Below are positions 30,372-39,687 of a DNA stretch of 49,584 nucleotides, piece after piece. A program made the translations under genes and the position numbers. The notes beneath the pieces are model-generated. The model ran no database searches and was not told the origin of the DNA. It saw nothing but the letters and a program-made list of their open reading frames with translations. The stretch is from Rectinema subterraneum (lineage in GTDB: Bacteria; Spirochaetota; Spirochaetia; Treponematales; Rectinemataceae), in the NCBI GenBank assembly GCA_009768935.1, contig WESA01000016.1:1-49584 (forward strand), read 5' to 3'. Within the stretch, counting starts at the first letter, position 1, and each line of letters begins with the position of its first letter.

Positions 30372-31676
30372 TTATTTCTGGGAAGCTTTCCAGGTTTCGT
30401 ACGCCTTCTGGACATCAGCAGCCACTTTTTCGGGAGTAGATGTGCCAAGGCCGATTGCGATGAGGCCATCATTCACGACATTGTACACAGCCGGGTCGAA
30501 CATGCCATCGAACACATAGCAGGTTTTGGGATTCGCCGCATAGAACAGCGGAACCTTCGCAACGAGCGGCTCGACATTGGCTTTGACATTCTTGCGGGTT
30601 GGGACATAGGCGCCGGTGCTGTAGCGGATTGCCTGCACTTCGTCAGAGTACAGATACTTGATAAGCCGCACAGCTGCTTTTTCTTTCGCCGAACCAGCAG
30701 GAATCGATGCGGAAATTGCCCAGCCTGTGCCAGCGATTGCAGATAGCACGCCAGGATTCACTTCGCCGGGGATAGCCGGGAAAGGCAGCAGCGCAAAATC
30801 GCTCTCCTGTGCTGCTGGCGGAATGAGCGCTTTGCCGGATGCCTTGTCGGTAATGTAGGCACCCACTCTCCAGTCGCCATCGATGTAGATCGTTGCTTTG
30901 CCGGAGACGAAGAGTCCGGGGGCCTCGCCATAGCCGACCTGGTTGTCTTCGCGGGCAATAATGCCATCTTTGTAGAGGTTGTCGATCACCTTGAGCGAAT
31001 CAACAAATGGCTTGTCGGTGAATTTTGCCTTTCCAGCGAGAATTGCATCCACGAAGGAGTTGCCCGCCATGCGCCCGAGCACTGTGGAGAAAAGGCAGGA
31101 CTGCATCGGCCAGCCATCCTTGTCCGGAAGCATGATGACATTGATGCCTTTGGCTTTGAGTTTCGGCACCATTTTCTTGAGGTCATCGTAGGTCTTCGGC
31201 AGGTCGAATCCGTTGTCGGCAAGCAATTTCTTGTTCACATACATCACCGAGGTGTACGTAAACGACTGCGGCAGCATGGCCATATACTTGCCGAGCTGGT
31301 TGTTCGGATCGGTCGCTGCGCCGGAGAAATCCTTGAGGAAGTCCGGGCCGAGGAGCTTCGAAAGATCCTTTGCAAGCTTCTTCTCATGAATAACCGCGCT
31401 GCGGGCAGTCGGCCATACATAGAACACATCCGGCAGAGTTCCCGCTGCGGCATATGCCTGCAATTTCTGGTGATACGGCTCATTGAACAGCACTTCCATA
31501 TTGAGCGTGATATCGGGATTCAGCTCCTGGAATCGCTTCCAGATTGCCACATCTTCCTGATACCCCGCCTGGTCTGCCTGCTGATAATTGAGCACATTCA
31601 GCGTGACTTTTTCCTGCGCCATAACACTGCCCAGTGCAATGATCAGCGCAAGGAACACAAACAATCCCTTTTTCAT
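30372..31676 (-). CDS. Carbohydrate ABC transporter substrate-binding protein (MalE-like, CUT1)
   Basis: A 434-residue extracytoplasmic solute-binding protein. Residues 1-20 are a signal peptide cleaved after VMAQ, with no lipobox cysteine. The mature part has the family-1 features LNPDITLNMEV, a GTLPDVFYVWP loop and YIDGDWRVGA. GGAGG precedes the ATG. It captures an oligosaccharide and feeds it to the two permeases; the GH20, GH1 and GH2 enzymes in the same locus suggest a beta-linked Man/GlcNAc/Glc ligand. The precise ligand is inferred from context. Confidence 0.92.
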   Translation of the reverse strand: MKKGLFVFLALIIALGSVMAQEKVTLNVLNYQQADQAGYQEDVAIWKRFQELNPDITLNMEVLFNEPYHQKLQAYAAAGTLPDVFYVWPTARSAVIHEKKLAKDLSKLLGPDFLKDFSGAATDPNNQLGKYMAMLPQSFTYTSVMYVNKKLLADNGFDLPKTYDDLKKMVPKLKAKGINVIMLPDKDGWPMQSCLFSTVLGRMAGNSFVDAILAGKAKFTDKPFVDSLKVIDNLYKDGIIAREDNQVGYGEAPGLFVSGKATIYIDGDWRVGAYITDKASGKALIPPAAQESDFALLPFPAIPGEVNPGVLSAIAGTGWAISASIPAGSAKEKAAVRLIKYLYSDEVQAIRYSTGAYVPTRKNVKANVEPLVAKVPLFYAANPKTCYVFDGMFDPAVYNVVNDGLIAIGLGTSTPEKVAADVQKAYETWKASQK

Positions 31677-31738
31677 GAAAACCTCCTTGAATGGGCTTTT
31701 CAGCCCTTATTCCAAGACTATATGCAAGGCATTTCTGC

Positions 31739-32890
31739 CTATGCTCCAATCTGTTGGTCGAGATTTTTCAGTTCGACCGCAAGCCCGGGCATGCTCCGCT
31801 CTGCCATGAGCCGCTCGAATACCATGCCCGCCGCACCAAATGCAACCGCTTTATCGCCCAGGCTAGAATACCGGATTTCGACATCCTTGGGAGAAGGATA
31901 CATCCAGTTTTCCTCGAGCCTGTGCCTCAGAATCGCCGGCAAATCGATATCGAGCGCTTCGATATCGCCCCCGATATACACATGCTGAAAATCCATCGTA
32001 TTGATGAGCATTGCCATGTTGCGCGCGAGCTCATCGACAGTTCTATGCAAAAGGTTCTTGTCGCCTCTGAGGCACATAAGTTCTTCGCGGCTCAGCGAGA
32101 ATTGCAGCTCGCCTGGCCCATCACAAAAGGCGCTTCGGAATTCCCCTGAATATCCATGGGCTCCCGTATGCACCCTCCCTCCGAGCACAACACCGAACCC
32201 AACACCAATACCTCCATATCGAATGAGCGATGTTTCATCCTGACGGTACTCAACCAGCGCGAACAGAAAATCCTTGAGTTCTTCATCTCTATTGAAGGCA
32301 AGCTCGCCCCAGGCGCAGCAATTCGCATCGTTCTCTATAAAAGCGGGAGCCTTCAGTTTCCCTGCAATGGCTTTGGCAAAATCCAGGGTTTTTTGAATCC
32401 CGAGCGGAACGGAATATTTGATTCGCCCTTTTTTCGAGTCTACCAAGCCAGCAGTGCCGACTCCGACACCCAAAAGCAGAGAATCGCTGCAGAACCGCTT
32501 CTGCATGGTATCGACGATATCAGCAACGGTTGCTGCAAAATTCTCCTGTGTGATACGCACTTCGCCTCGCGCTGTCTCGAGAATATCGCCTGCAAGATCG
32601 ACAACCACCGCTTCAAAAAATCCAAGCTGGAGCTCGATTCCTATAAAGCGCCCATATTCCTTGTTCACGGCGAGGTAAATTGGCTTGCGGCCGCCTCTCG
32701 CGGATGCTTCTCCTTCTTCTTTTTCTTCGATGAGGCCATTTTCGAGCAAGTCTGCAACCTGCTTGGTGACGGTGGATTTGTCAAGCCCGAGTTTTTTGGC
32801 AAGATCGACGCGGCTTATGTTCGGGTTGCGCCAGATTGTGCGAAATATCCGCGTTGCGGTGCGCGTCCATTGATCACTGCGTGAAGACAC
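31739..32890 (-). CDS. ROK-family transcriptional regulator (NagC/XylR-like)
   Basis: A 383-residue protein with an N-terminal winged helix (ISRVDLAKKLGLDKSTVTKQVADLLE) and a C-terminal ROK sugar-binding domain (GVGVGTAGLVDSKKG). The cysteine-rich zinc motif CxCGxxGC normal in ROK proteins is absent; only FCDGPG remains, so zinc-dependent folding or sugar sensing may be altered. The GTG at 32890 was chosen because AGGAG stands seven bases ahead; a TTG 18 bases upstream is the alternative. It leads the importer/glycosidase operon and faces the beta-mannosidase gene, so it likely controls both. Confidence 0.87.
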   Translation of the reverse strand: MSSRSDQWTRTATRIFRTIWRNPNISRVDLAKKLGLDKSTVTKQVADLLENGLIEEKEEGEASARGGRKPIYLAVNKEYGRFIGIELQLGFFEAVVVDLAGDILETARGEVRITQENFAATVADIVDTMQKRFCSDSLLLGVGVGTAGLVDSKKGRIKYSVPLGIQKTLDFAKAIAGKLKAPAFIENDANCCAWGELAFNRDEELKDFLFALVEYRQDETSLIRYGGIGVGFGVVLGGRVHTGAHGYSGEFRSAFCDGPGELQFSLSREELMCLRGDKNLLHRTVDELARNMAMLINTMDFQHVYIGGDIEALDIDLPAILRHRLEENWMYPSPKDVEIRYSSLGDKAVAFGAAGMVFERLMAERSMPGLAVELKNLDQQIGA

Positions 32891-32908
32891 ATGCCAGCTC
32901 CTATTCAA

Positions 32909-32939
32909 GTTGGTTGGTTGGCCAGTTAGTTGGTTGATT
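32909..32939. repeat. TTGG tetranucleotide repeat next to the ROK operator
   Basis: About seven successive four-base units, mostly TTGG with variants (CCAG, TTAG, TTGA), fill the leader of the ROK gene. Their number could change by slippage and so alter spacing in the divergent promoter, but in this single sequence there is no evidence that it varies. Confidence 0.6.
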
Positions 32940-32962
32940 TATTCAATCAATCATGGTATAGC
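32934..32962 (+). promoter_or_regulatory. Beta-mannosidase promoter overlapped by a probable ROK operator
   Basis: TTGATT, 17 bases, TATAGC forms a promoter pointing to the GH2 gene. The -35 box is also the left arm of a perfect inverted repeat, TTGATT-n5-AATCAA (32934-32950), so a bound repressor would block it. The position between the regulator and its divergent target makes it the best operator candidate for the ROK protein. Confidence 0.5.
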
Positions 32963-33017
32963 ATCACTATCTTGAGTTGTCAAGAAAAATCTTTCACAAT
33001 CATCAGGGAGGCAGCGT

Positions 33018-35624
33018 GTGGAGATTATCAACCTTGCGGGGCAATGGCGGCTTGTCCGGCTCGCTGATGGAAGCGCGCGGCCGATGGAAGTGCCCGGCGA
33101 TATTTATTCAGCTCTCATTCAATCAGGAGAGCTCAAGGATCCGTACTATGGCGAAAGCGAACTGAAAGCCCAGTGGCCGGGCAGAGAAGACTGGAAAATC
33201 GAGCGCAGCTTTACAATTCCGGAGCATTTCCTTCAGCTCGAAACAATCCGCTTGCAGGCAGATGTGATCGATACCATCAGCGAGGTGTATATCAACGGCA
33301 GCCTTGCGGGAACCAGCAACAACATGTTCCGCAGCTTCGAAGCCAACCCCAAACCTCTTCTGCATCCTGGCGAAAATTTCATTGCCGTGATCATCCGCTC
33401 CCCCGAACAAGCGGCCATCCGCGAAGCTGCCCGCCTTCACTACCCTATTCCTGCCTCGCTCTATCCTGTTTCATCGCCGCACCGCAACCTCATTCGCAAA
33501 GCGCAGTGCATGGCGGGATGGGACTGGGGCCCCTGCCTCATGACTGGCGGCATCTATGACAGCATCAAGCTGATCGCGACCGATGGGCCGGTGATCAAAT
33601 ATGTCCAGACACGCATGAAAGCGCTTGGACCTTTCCCCGCCACTGAAGAAGAGCCGGCATCCGGCCCCGATTTTTCACTTGACATCTTCGCCGATATCGA
33701 AGTCCCCGAAGAAATGGATATCGAAACAGAATTCTTTCTGGTCGGGCGCCACGTTTCCCATGACTGTCACCTTGTGTCGAACTATCATCTCGCGGCCGGC
33801 ACGCATCGCATTTCAGCCACAATGCTGGTCAAGAAGCCTGACCTATGGTGGCCGAACGGGCATGGAAAGCCTGCGCTGTATGACCTTTATTTAAAAACGG
33901 GGTCTGACCCCCTTTCTGAAATTTCTGCTGAAGTGCATAAAAAGATCGGCTTCCGCGAGCTTCGCGTCGTATCCGAAGAAGACGACATCGGACGCAGTTT
34001 CAAATTCGTCGTCAATGGCAAAGAAATCTTTGCAAAAGGCGCAAACTGGATCCCCGCCGATGCCCTTCCCTCGCGCTGGACACGTGCGCGCATCGCAGGC
34101 CTTCTGGACTCAGCAGTAGAGGCGCATATGAATTGCCTGCGCGTGTGGGGCGGCGGCCGCTACGAAAGTGACGATTTTTACGAACTGTGCGATGAGCGCG
34201 GCATCATGATCTGGCAGGACTGCATGTTCTCTTGCGCGCTGTATCCATCGAGTCCCGAATTTCTTTCGAATGTCGAGGCTGAAATCACGCATCAGGTCAA
34301 GCGTCTTTCGGATCATCCAAGCATCGCTTTGTGGTGCGGAAACAACGAGGCACTCGGCGCTATCACATGGTACGAAGAATCGAAAAAAAATCCTGCGCGC
34401 TACATCGTCGACTACGATCGCCTCACAGAAGGCGTGCTGGGGCGGGTCATTCGCGCTCTCGATCCCGACCGCTGTTTCTGGCCATCAAGCCCGTCTGCTG
34501 GGCCTAATGACTTTTCCGATAACTGGCATTCGGATGAACGTGGCGACATGCATTTCTGGTCGGTCTGGCACGAGGGCAAGCCCTTCTCGGAATACCTCAC
34601 TGTGCAACCGCGCTTCTGCTCGGAATTCGGCTTTCAGGCATTCCCTTCCATGCGTACGATCGAAAGCTTTGCACCGTCCGACGAACGAAATATCAGCGCC
34701 CCGGCACTGGAGGCGCATCAAAAACACCCCCGCGGCAACAGCCTTATTCTCGATACTATGCTGCGATATTTCCGCCTTCCGAAAGGATTCTGGGAGCTCG
34801 TTTATCTGTCGCAGGTCCAGCAGGCGATGGCGATCCGCACCGCCGTCGAATACTGGCGAAGCGCTATGCCGCGCTGCATGGGCACGTTGTATTGGCAGCT
34901 CAACGATGTCTGGCCGGCTGTAAGCTGGTCGAGCCTAAATTACGACGGTACGTGGAAACTTCTCCACTACGAAGCTAGGCGATTCTATGCGCCCGTCATC
35001 CTTGCGCTCTTTATAAAAGATGGCATTGCGCAGGCTCATATTGTCAGCGAAATCCCCGGAGAGCACACCGCAACCATTACTTTGCAGCTTCTTGATTTTC
35101 ATGGGGAACCGCGCGGCGTACTGTGCACGAATAGCTCGACAATCACGAATCTCACGTCGCAGATAGTGTGGCACATGCCAGTTTCGGAACTGCCTTACAA
35201 ACCAGAAGAAGCCTACATTGAGGCGGCGCTCGACGTTCCCGACCTCGGAATCAGTACTATTGCGATACTCTTCCTCACTGAACCAAAGCGCTGCAAGCTT
35301 GCGGATCCGGGCCTCGACGTGACGCTCGCGACCAATGAAAAAGGGCAAATCGAAGCCACTGTACACGCGTCAGAAGCCCCGGCTTTTTATGTTGCCCTTG
35401 AGCTTGAAGGACTACCAGGCCAATTCGAGGATGCCGGTTTCTATTGCAAAAAAGGAGCCCGAAAAAAAGTCGCATTTATCTCGGAAGAAACAGCCACGAC
35501 GCGAAAGCATGCATCGATTGCGACGCAGCGGGCACACGCCGAAGCAAGCGCAATCAGCATGGCCAATGCCTCATTACAAGCCCGGCTTCGCGTATTCCAT
35601 TTACAGAACAGCTTTGAACACTGA
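33018..35624 (+). CDS. GH2 beta-mannosidase
   Basis: An 868-residue family 2 glycosidase. The jelly-roll N-terminal domain contains CMAGWDWGPCL, a beta-mannosidase hallmark. The catalytic acid/base lies in WCGNNEALG (E444) and the nucleophile in SEFGFQAFP (E536). It has no signal peptide and would remove beta-mannose from oligosaccharides in the cytoplasm. GTG at 33018 follows AGGGAGG. It is divergent from the ROK regulator and ends with a 24-base tail-to-tail overlap with the MATE gene. Confidence 0.94.
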   Translation: MEIINLAGQWRLVRLADGSARPMEVPGDIYSALIQSGELKDPYYGESELKAQWPGREDWKIERSFTIPEHFLQLETIRLQADVIDTISEVYINGSLAGTSNNMFRSFEANPKPLLHPGENFIAVIIRSPEQAAIREAARLHYPIPASLYPVSSPHRNLIRKAQCMAGWDWGPCLMTGGIYDSIKLIATDGPVIKYVQTRMKALGPFPATEEEPASGPDFSLDIFADIEVPEEMDIETEFFLVGRHVSHDCHLVSNYHLAAGTHRISATMLVKKPDLWWPNGHGKPALYDLYLKTGSDPLSEISAEVHKKIGFRELRVVSEEDDIGRSFKFVVNGKEIFAKGANWIPADALPSRWTRARIAGLLDSAVEAHMNCLRVWGGGRYESDDFYELCDERGIMIWQDCMFSCALYPSSPEFLSNVEAEITHQVKRLSDHPSIALWCGNNEALGAITWYEESKKNPARYIVDYDRLTEGVLGRVIRALDPDRCFWPSSPSAGPNDFSDNWHSDERGDMHFWSVWHEGKPFSEYLTVQPRFCSEFGFQAFPSMRTIESFAPSDERNISAPALEAHQKHPRGNSLILDTMLRYFRLPKGFWELVYLSQVQQAMAIRTAVEYWRSAMPRCMGTLYWQLNDVWPAVSWSSLNYDGTWKLLHYEARRFYAPVILALFIKDGIAQAHIVSEIPGEHTATITLQLLDFHGEPRGVLCTNSSTITNLTSQIVWHMPVSELPYKPEEAYIEAALDVPDLGISTIAILFLTEPKRCKLADPGLDVTLATNEKGQIEATVHASEAPAFYVALELEGLPGQFEDAGFYCKKGARKKVAFISEETATTRKHASIATQRAHAEASAISMANASLQARLRVFHLQNSFEH

Positions 35625-37052
35625 AGCGACAGTGAGATTGCGTACCCAGCGCTCTTTTGCAAGCCACCATCCGGCAACCAGCGCCTTGGGAATATCCGAA
35701 AGCTTCGCAATACCGAAAAGAGCGACAGGCCCCCAGCTCGTATACCGCGCGATGACAAAAGCCGCAGGAATAAAGAGAACATATGTCACCCCGACATCGA
35801 CAAAAAGCCCCATCAGCGTATCGCCGCCAGCCCGCGACACACCGAATTGTGCATTGAGCAGGCACCACAAAGGCAAATAGATCGCAATCACGAAAATAAT
35901 GCTGCGAGTGACAATGCGGGCCTGATCCGACAGGTTGCCAAAAACAAGCGGAACCACTGCAGTCGAAAGTGCGGCAAAGAGCCCCGCTGCAAGGCCGAAA
36001 AACACCGATCCTGCCATAATCCAGCGCGCCTTTGCCCTGCCTTCATCCAGCTTGCCCGCTCCAAGTGTCGATCCCACAATGACATTCGTTGCTGTGTGAA
36101 TGGCTGGGAATACCAGGAAAAACAAATTTGCAACCGACCAGCCGGCAGCCATCCCAGCAACCGTTTCCGGTCCGCCACGCCGGTTATAGAGCGCGGTGAT
36201 AATCGTTTCCGACACAACCCATGCAGTCTCCGAAAAGAACATCATCGCGGAGCGCGACAGCACATCAGCAAAAAACTTTCCGTTGATCCGGAATATGGTT
36301 TTCAGCCTGAACGCAAAGGCCGGTTTTCTTGCCTTGAGCATGACAATGAACGCAGTGATCTCAAGGCCGCGCGCAATCACGGTTGCAGTGGCGGCGCCTA
36401 CAACTTCCAGGCGAGGCGCACCGAAGTTTCCGTAGATTAAAAACCAGTTGCCGATGGTATTTGCAATTGCCGCGGCTGTGGAGACAAGGAGTGGCACCTT
36501 TGGTTCTCCAATATCGCGGAACGAACTTCCGATAGCGCCTGACAACGCGATGGGAATAAACGAAAAAGAGACCGCCCGCATATAGCGAGCTCCTTCAGCG
36601 ACAATCACCGCTCCCTGCGCGTTATTCGAAACCATAAGCGAGAGCAGCGCCTCAGGAGCCAACACACAAACCAGAAAATATGCTGTCGAAAGACCTGTCC
36701 CCATAACCAGCTTGAACCGGAATGCCTGGATCATGCCTTCTTGATTTTTTGCGCCCCGATGTTGGGAAAGGAAAATGCCTCCTGCTATCGTGACAACATT
36801 GATTATCACCATGAAAACGAAATTCACCTGATTTGCGATATTGACGCCGGCCATTTTGGCATCGCCGAGACCTGCCACCATAAAATTGTCCACAAGTGAA
36901 ACAAGGCCGGTAATGAGGCTTTGCAGCATGACAGGAATTGCAAGGGCGAGCGCTTCGCGGTAAAACGTCCATGGGCCCAAAAGCGACAGCGATCGAGCAA
37001 ACGGGCTGGCTGTTGTGTTCGGCATAGGCTTTTCTGTTTGTTTACCGATCAT
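35601..37052 (-). CDS. MATE-family efflux transporter
   Basis: A 483-residue membrane protein with about 12 helices in two similar halves, the multidrug and toxin extrusion fold: LVSLVDNFMVAGLGDAKMAGVNIANQ in the first half and ISRSAMMF/GMAAGWSVANLFF-like segments in the second. It would exchange cations for drugs or metabolites across the inner membrane. The start is uncertain: 37052 and an ATG nine codons later both lack a strong ribosome site. Confidence 0.9.
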   Translation of the reverse strand: MIGKQTEKPMPNTTASPFARSLSLLGPWTFYREALALAIPVMLQSLITGLVSLVDNFMVAGLGDAKMAGVNIANQVNFVFMVIINVVTIAGGIFLSQHRGAKNQEGMIQAFRFKLVMGTGLSTAYFLVCVLAPEALLSLMVSNNAQGAVIVAEGARYMRAVSFSFIPIALSGAIGSSFRDIGEPKVPLLVSTAAAIANTIGNWFLIYGNFGAPRLEVVGAATATVIARGLEITAFIVMLKARKPAFAFRLKTIFRINGKFFADVLSRSAMMFFSETAWVVSETIITALYNRRGGPETVAGMAAGWSVANLFFLVFPAIHTATNVIVGSTLGAGKLDEGRAKARWIMAGSVFFGLAAGLFAALSTAVVPLVFGNLSDQARIVTRSIIFVIAIYLPLWCLLNAQFGVSRAGGDTLMGLFVDVGVTYVLFIPAAFVIARYTSWGPVALFGIAKLSDIPKALVAGWWLAKERWVRNLTVASVFKAVL

Positions 37053-37130
37053 TGCATAGAATGCGATTCTACGCTAGCCTGCGGGCTGATTGCCGGACGA
37101 GGTCGCGGAAATCCTCGGGAATCCTTCTAT

Positions 37131-37159
37131 TTGACGCATTTTGACGACGGCAGTATACT
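37131..37159 (+). promoter_or_regulatory. Promoter of the thioredoxin gene
   Basis: TTGACG, 17 bases, TATACT: a near-consensus sigma70 promoter about 85 bases before the thioredoxin start. Confidence 0.65.
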
Positions 37160-37243
37160 TTAGTCACTTGCAGGCCTCGAAGCGTTTGCCCTTAGAGAAA
37201 AAGCTTAAAGGGGCCATTCCACGAAAAGGAGTCTGAAATACAT

Positions 37244-37567
37244 ATGAGCGCTGAAGTTACATTGACCTCCGAAAATTTCAAGAAAGAAGTACTTGAATCA
37301 AAAATCCCCGTTCTCGTCGATTTTTGGGCCGAGTGGTGCATGCCATGCAAAATGATCGCTCCCAGCGTTGCCCAGATCGCTGAGTCATACAAAGACAGAA
37401 TCAAAGTGGGAAAACTCAATGTCGATGAACAGAGCGATCTTGCATCCCAATATGGCATCATCTCCATCCCCACGCTTATTGTTTTCAAGGATGGCCAGGT
37501 CGCGCGCCAGAAAGTCGGCGCAATGCCGCGACACGAAATCGAAAAGCTTTTCCTCGATCTCATTTAG
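37244..37567 (+). CDS. trxA: Thioredoxin
   Basis: A 107-residue thioredoxin with active site [10 protein letters not shown] (C32, C35). The usual glycine of the WCGPC motif is replaced by methionine, which may shift its redox potential. The cis-proline is in SIPTLIVF. It reduces protein disulfides in the cytoplasm. AAGGAG lies upstream at slightly long spacing. It is a single-gene unit between the MATE gene and the lipoprotein. Confidence 0.96.
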   Translation: MSAEVTLTSENFKKEVLESKIPVLVDFWAEWCMPCKMIAPSVAQIAESYKDRIKVGKLNVDEQSDLASQYGIISIPTLIVFKDGQVARQKVGAMPRHEIEKLFLDLI

Positions 37568-37584
37568 GGCATCGCATTACTTCT

Positions 37585-38628
37585 CTAATTTACAATCCCT
37601 GGGCTCTGGCTTCCGCTCTCCCCAATTCCCCATGCGCTCGCCCCATATGGTGATGTAGACGTGCGCACGAGGGGCCTGGAAGTTGAAGGCTTCCATAATA
37701 ATGCATTTTCCCAAAGAGGCGGCACATCGAGCTTCCACAGCCCTGCATCCGCAAGTTCCCTCGCAAGAGCTATGAGCTTTGCCGACTCGAGTTTTCCGCT
37801 TTTTGAACTGTCTGCGTAAAAAATTCCGTCAATAGGTAGTGCCCCTTCTCTTTCATGCACCGTGATTGCGCCGCTTGCATCTGGCAAGCCTCCCGCATCT
37901 GACCAAAAATCCCTGCCTTGCGCTGTTGCATCGATCCCGCCTGAAAGCCCAAGCTCGCTGCCTGTTTCGTTCTTTTCTTCCGCCACCCCCTCAGGCGCCA
38001 GATGAAGGACAATTACTTCACCTGCCCGAACCTCACAGGCAGGAAAATCAAACCTCATTGTCTTAGTCGAACTCGCCCACTGCACATATATGCCGCCCAG
38101 ATTGCCCGCTTTTTTTACAAGAAACTCAATATAGTCGCGATGGGGCGCCTTTTTCGAAGTATTCTTCGCAGTCTGTATTTCAGTAATGACCAGACCTGCC
38201 GGTCTGTCGTTGTACCCCTTGAACTGCACCTGCACTCTGGTGCTATTGCCGCACATGTCTTGCACAGTTCCTGCAAGTGTCACTACTTCGCCAGGCGACG
38301 GCTGAGGCTCGAATAGTACGCTCACCACATTCTCGGAACTCTCTGCCTGTGCGGCAAGCCTTTTCGGCTCGGCGGAAAAGCTGTCCTTGGGCACCCTGAC
38401 CGGTTCATCAAATTCGAGAATAAACTCATACCCGCTCTCAAGCCTGGCATTTTTTACCATAGGCGGACGAATATCACCCAGCACGGCGCTTTCTATCGCG
38501 GGTGGCGAACAACCCGTCACAACCCACATTGCCAAGCCCATAACCAGTGCTCTGGTAAACAGGCGCGCCATACCTGCAGCTCTTTTCACTCTCACCCGCA
38601 TCCTGCCCATTGCTCTTTCTTTCGACAT
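37585..38628 (-). CDS. Secreted lipoprotein, lamin-tail-like
   Basis: A 347-residue lipoprotein: a basic N-terminus, a hydrophobic segment and the lipobox VTGC. The mature part starts with a ~80-residue Ig-like region (FILEFDEPVRVPKDSF) of the kind found ahead of lamin-tail domains. A segment VITEIQTAKNTSKKAPHRDYIEFLVKKAG fits an LTD domain. Such proteins are common in spirochaete surfaces, with unclear function. ATG at 38628 is supported by AGGGGAG; the longer frame is not. Confidence 0.72.
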   Translation of the reverse strand: MSKERAMGRMRVRVKRAAGMARLFTRALVMGLAMWVVTGCSPPAIESAVLGDIRPPMVKNARLESGYEFILEFDEPVRVPKDSFSAEPKRLAAQAESSENVVSVLFEPQPSPGEVVTLAGTVQDMCGNSTRVQVQFKGYNDRPAGLVITEIQTAKNTSKKAPHRDYIEFLVKKAGNLGGIYVQWASSTKTMRFDFPACEVRAGEVIVLHLAPEGVAEEKNETGSELGLSGGIDATAQGRDFWSDAGGLPDASGAITVHEREGALPIDGIFYADSSKSGKLESAKLIALARELADAGLWKLDVPPLWENALLWKPSTSRPLVRTSTSPYGASAWGIGESGSQSPGIVN

Positions 38629-38685
38629 TGAATCTCCCCTACTAGAAAGACGCATTGATATTTTGATACGCTTCAAATTTCATGC

Positions 38686-38715
38686 TTGTGAAAACGTTTT
38701 CAGTCGTATAAAATG
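38686..38715 (+). promoter_or_regulatory. LacI/cre-type operator and promoter of the transketolase operon
   Basis: A perfect 14-base palindrome TGAAAACGTTTTCA (38689-38702) has the centre CG and the TG...CA ends typical of LacI-family and CcpA/cre sites. TATAAA (38707-38712) follows it directly as a -10, and TTGTGA overlaps its left edge as a weak -35 at short spacing. A bound repressor would block the -35 region. No LacI-family gene lies in the window. Confidence 0.6.
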
Positions 38716-38776
38716 CAGGTATCACAGAGTTAGGGGATTTACTTACTTTGTGAAAATAAATATCATGCGAGGTAGT

Positions 38777-39646
38777 ATGAATACACACGAAATCCAGGCG
38801 CTTGAGCGCAAGGCCCGCGAAATCCGGGGCCTGACAATCGAAGAAATCGGGTATCTCGGCGTAGGGCATATCGGCGGAGCATTGTCGATCGTCGATCTGC
38901 TTGTTCTCCTCTACCACAAGCACATGAACATTAACCCGAAAGAACCGGGTTGGCCCGAGCGAGACATGCTCGTTCTCTCGAAAGGACACGCAGGCCCCGC
39001 GCTCTATGCGACACTCGCCGACAAAGGCTATTTCCCCCTCGATTGGCTTTTGACGCTCAACAAGGGCGGAACCAACCTGCCCAGTCACTGCGACCGCACA
39101 AAAACCCCCGGCATTGACATGACAACCGGCTCGCTCGGGCAAGGCCTCTCGGCTGCCGCCGGACTCGCGCTCGGCAGAGCCATGGACCGCAAACCCGGCT
39201 TTGTGTACTGCATTATCGGCGATGGCGAATCCAATGAAGGCCAAGTGTGGGAAGCTGCCATGTTTGCCGCACACCGCAAGCTTTCGAACCTCATTGCATT
39301 TGCTGACTGGAATGGCATGCAGATCGATGGACTCACCAAAGAAATTATCGATATGGACGATATCGTCGCAAAGTGGACCGCCTTCGGCTGGCATGCCCGG
39401 ATGGTCGACGGTCATGATTTTGCTGCGATGGACAAGGCCATCGAAGAGGCAAAACGCCGTGCCGCGCCGGGCATTGAGCGGCCTTCGATGATCGTTCTCC
39501 GCACAATAAAAGGTAAGGGCGCCTCCTTCTGCGAAGGTCAGGTCACTAACCACAATATGAGTTACGGCATTCCGCAGACAAAAGAAGCGCTGGCAGCTCT
39601 TGGCGTACCGGCGCGCCTCATTCCGGAACTCGTTCATGGCGCATGA
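38777..39646 (+). CDS. sqwG: Transketolase N-terminal subunit, probable sulfoglycolytic type
   Basis: A 289-residue thiamine-diphosphate subunit of a split transketolase. GHIGGALSIVD opens it; the cofactor motif runs from GDGESNEGQ (148-150) to N179. Transketolases move two-carbon units between sugars. With the C-terminal subunit it could cleave 6-deoxy-6-sulfofructose and then sulfoerythrulose, producing sulfoacetaldehyde and xylulose-5-phosphate. This reading comes from the downstream acylating aldehyde dehydrogenase and isomerase and is not visible in the subunit itself. ATG 38777 has GCGAGG in front. A plain pentose-phosphate role remains possible. Confidence 0.8.
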   Translation: MNTHEIQALERKAREIRGLTIEEIGYLGVGHIGGALSIVDLLVLLYHKHMNINPKEPGWPERDMLVLSKGHAGPALYATLADKGYFPLDWLLTLNKGGTNLPSHCDRTKTPGIDMTTGSLGQGLSAAAGLALGRAMDRKPGFVYCIIGDGESNEGQVWEAAMFAAHRKLSNLIAFADWNGMQIDGLTKEIIDMDDIVAKWTAFGWHARMVDGHDFAAMDKAIEEAKRRAAPGIERPSMIVLRTIKGKGASFCEGQVTNHNMSYGIPQTKEALAALGVPARLIPELVHGA

Positions 39647-39687
39647 ACGCAGTACTGCAGTCACTACTCAATTACAAGGAGATAGCT

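Noticed and set aside
32909..32962. CRISPR-like interpretation of the TTGG repeats
   Set aside because: The units are four bases and there are no spacers or cas genes.
38642..39664. Minus-strand frame opposite the transketolase N subunit
   Set aside because: The plus-strand product carries complete thiamine-diphosphate motifs and an operon context; the antisense frame is Cys/His-rich without a family.
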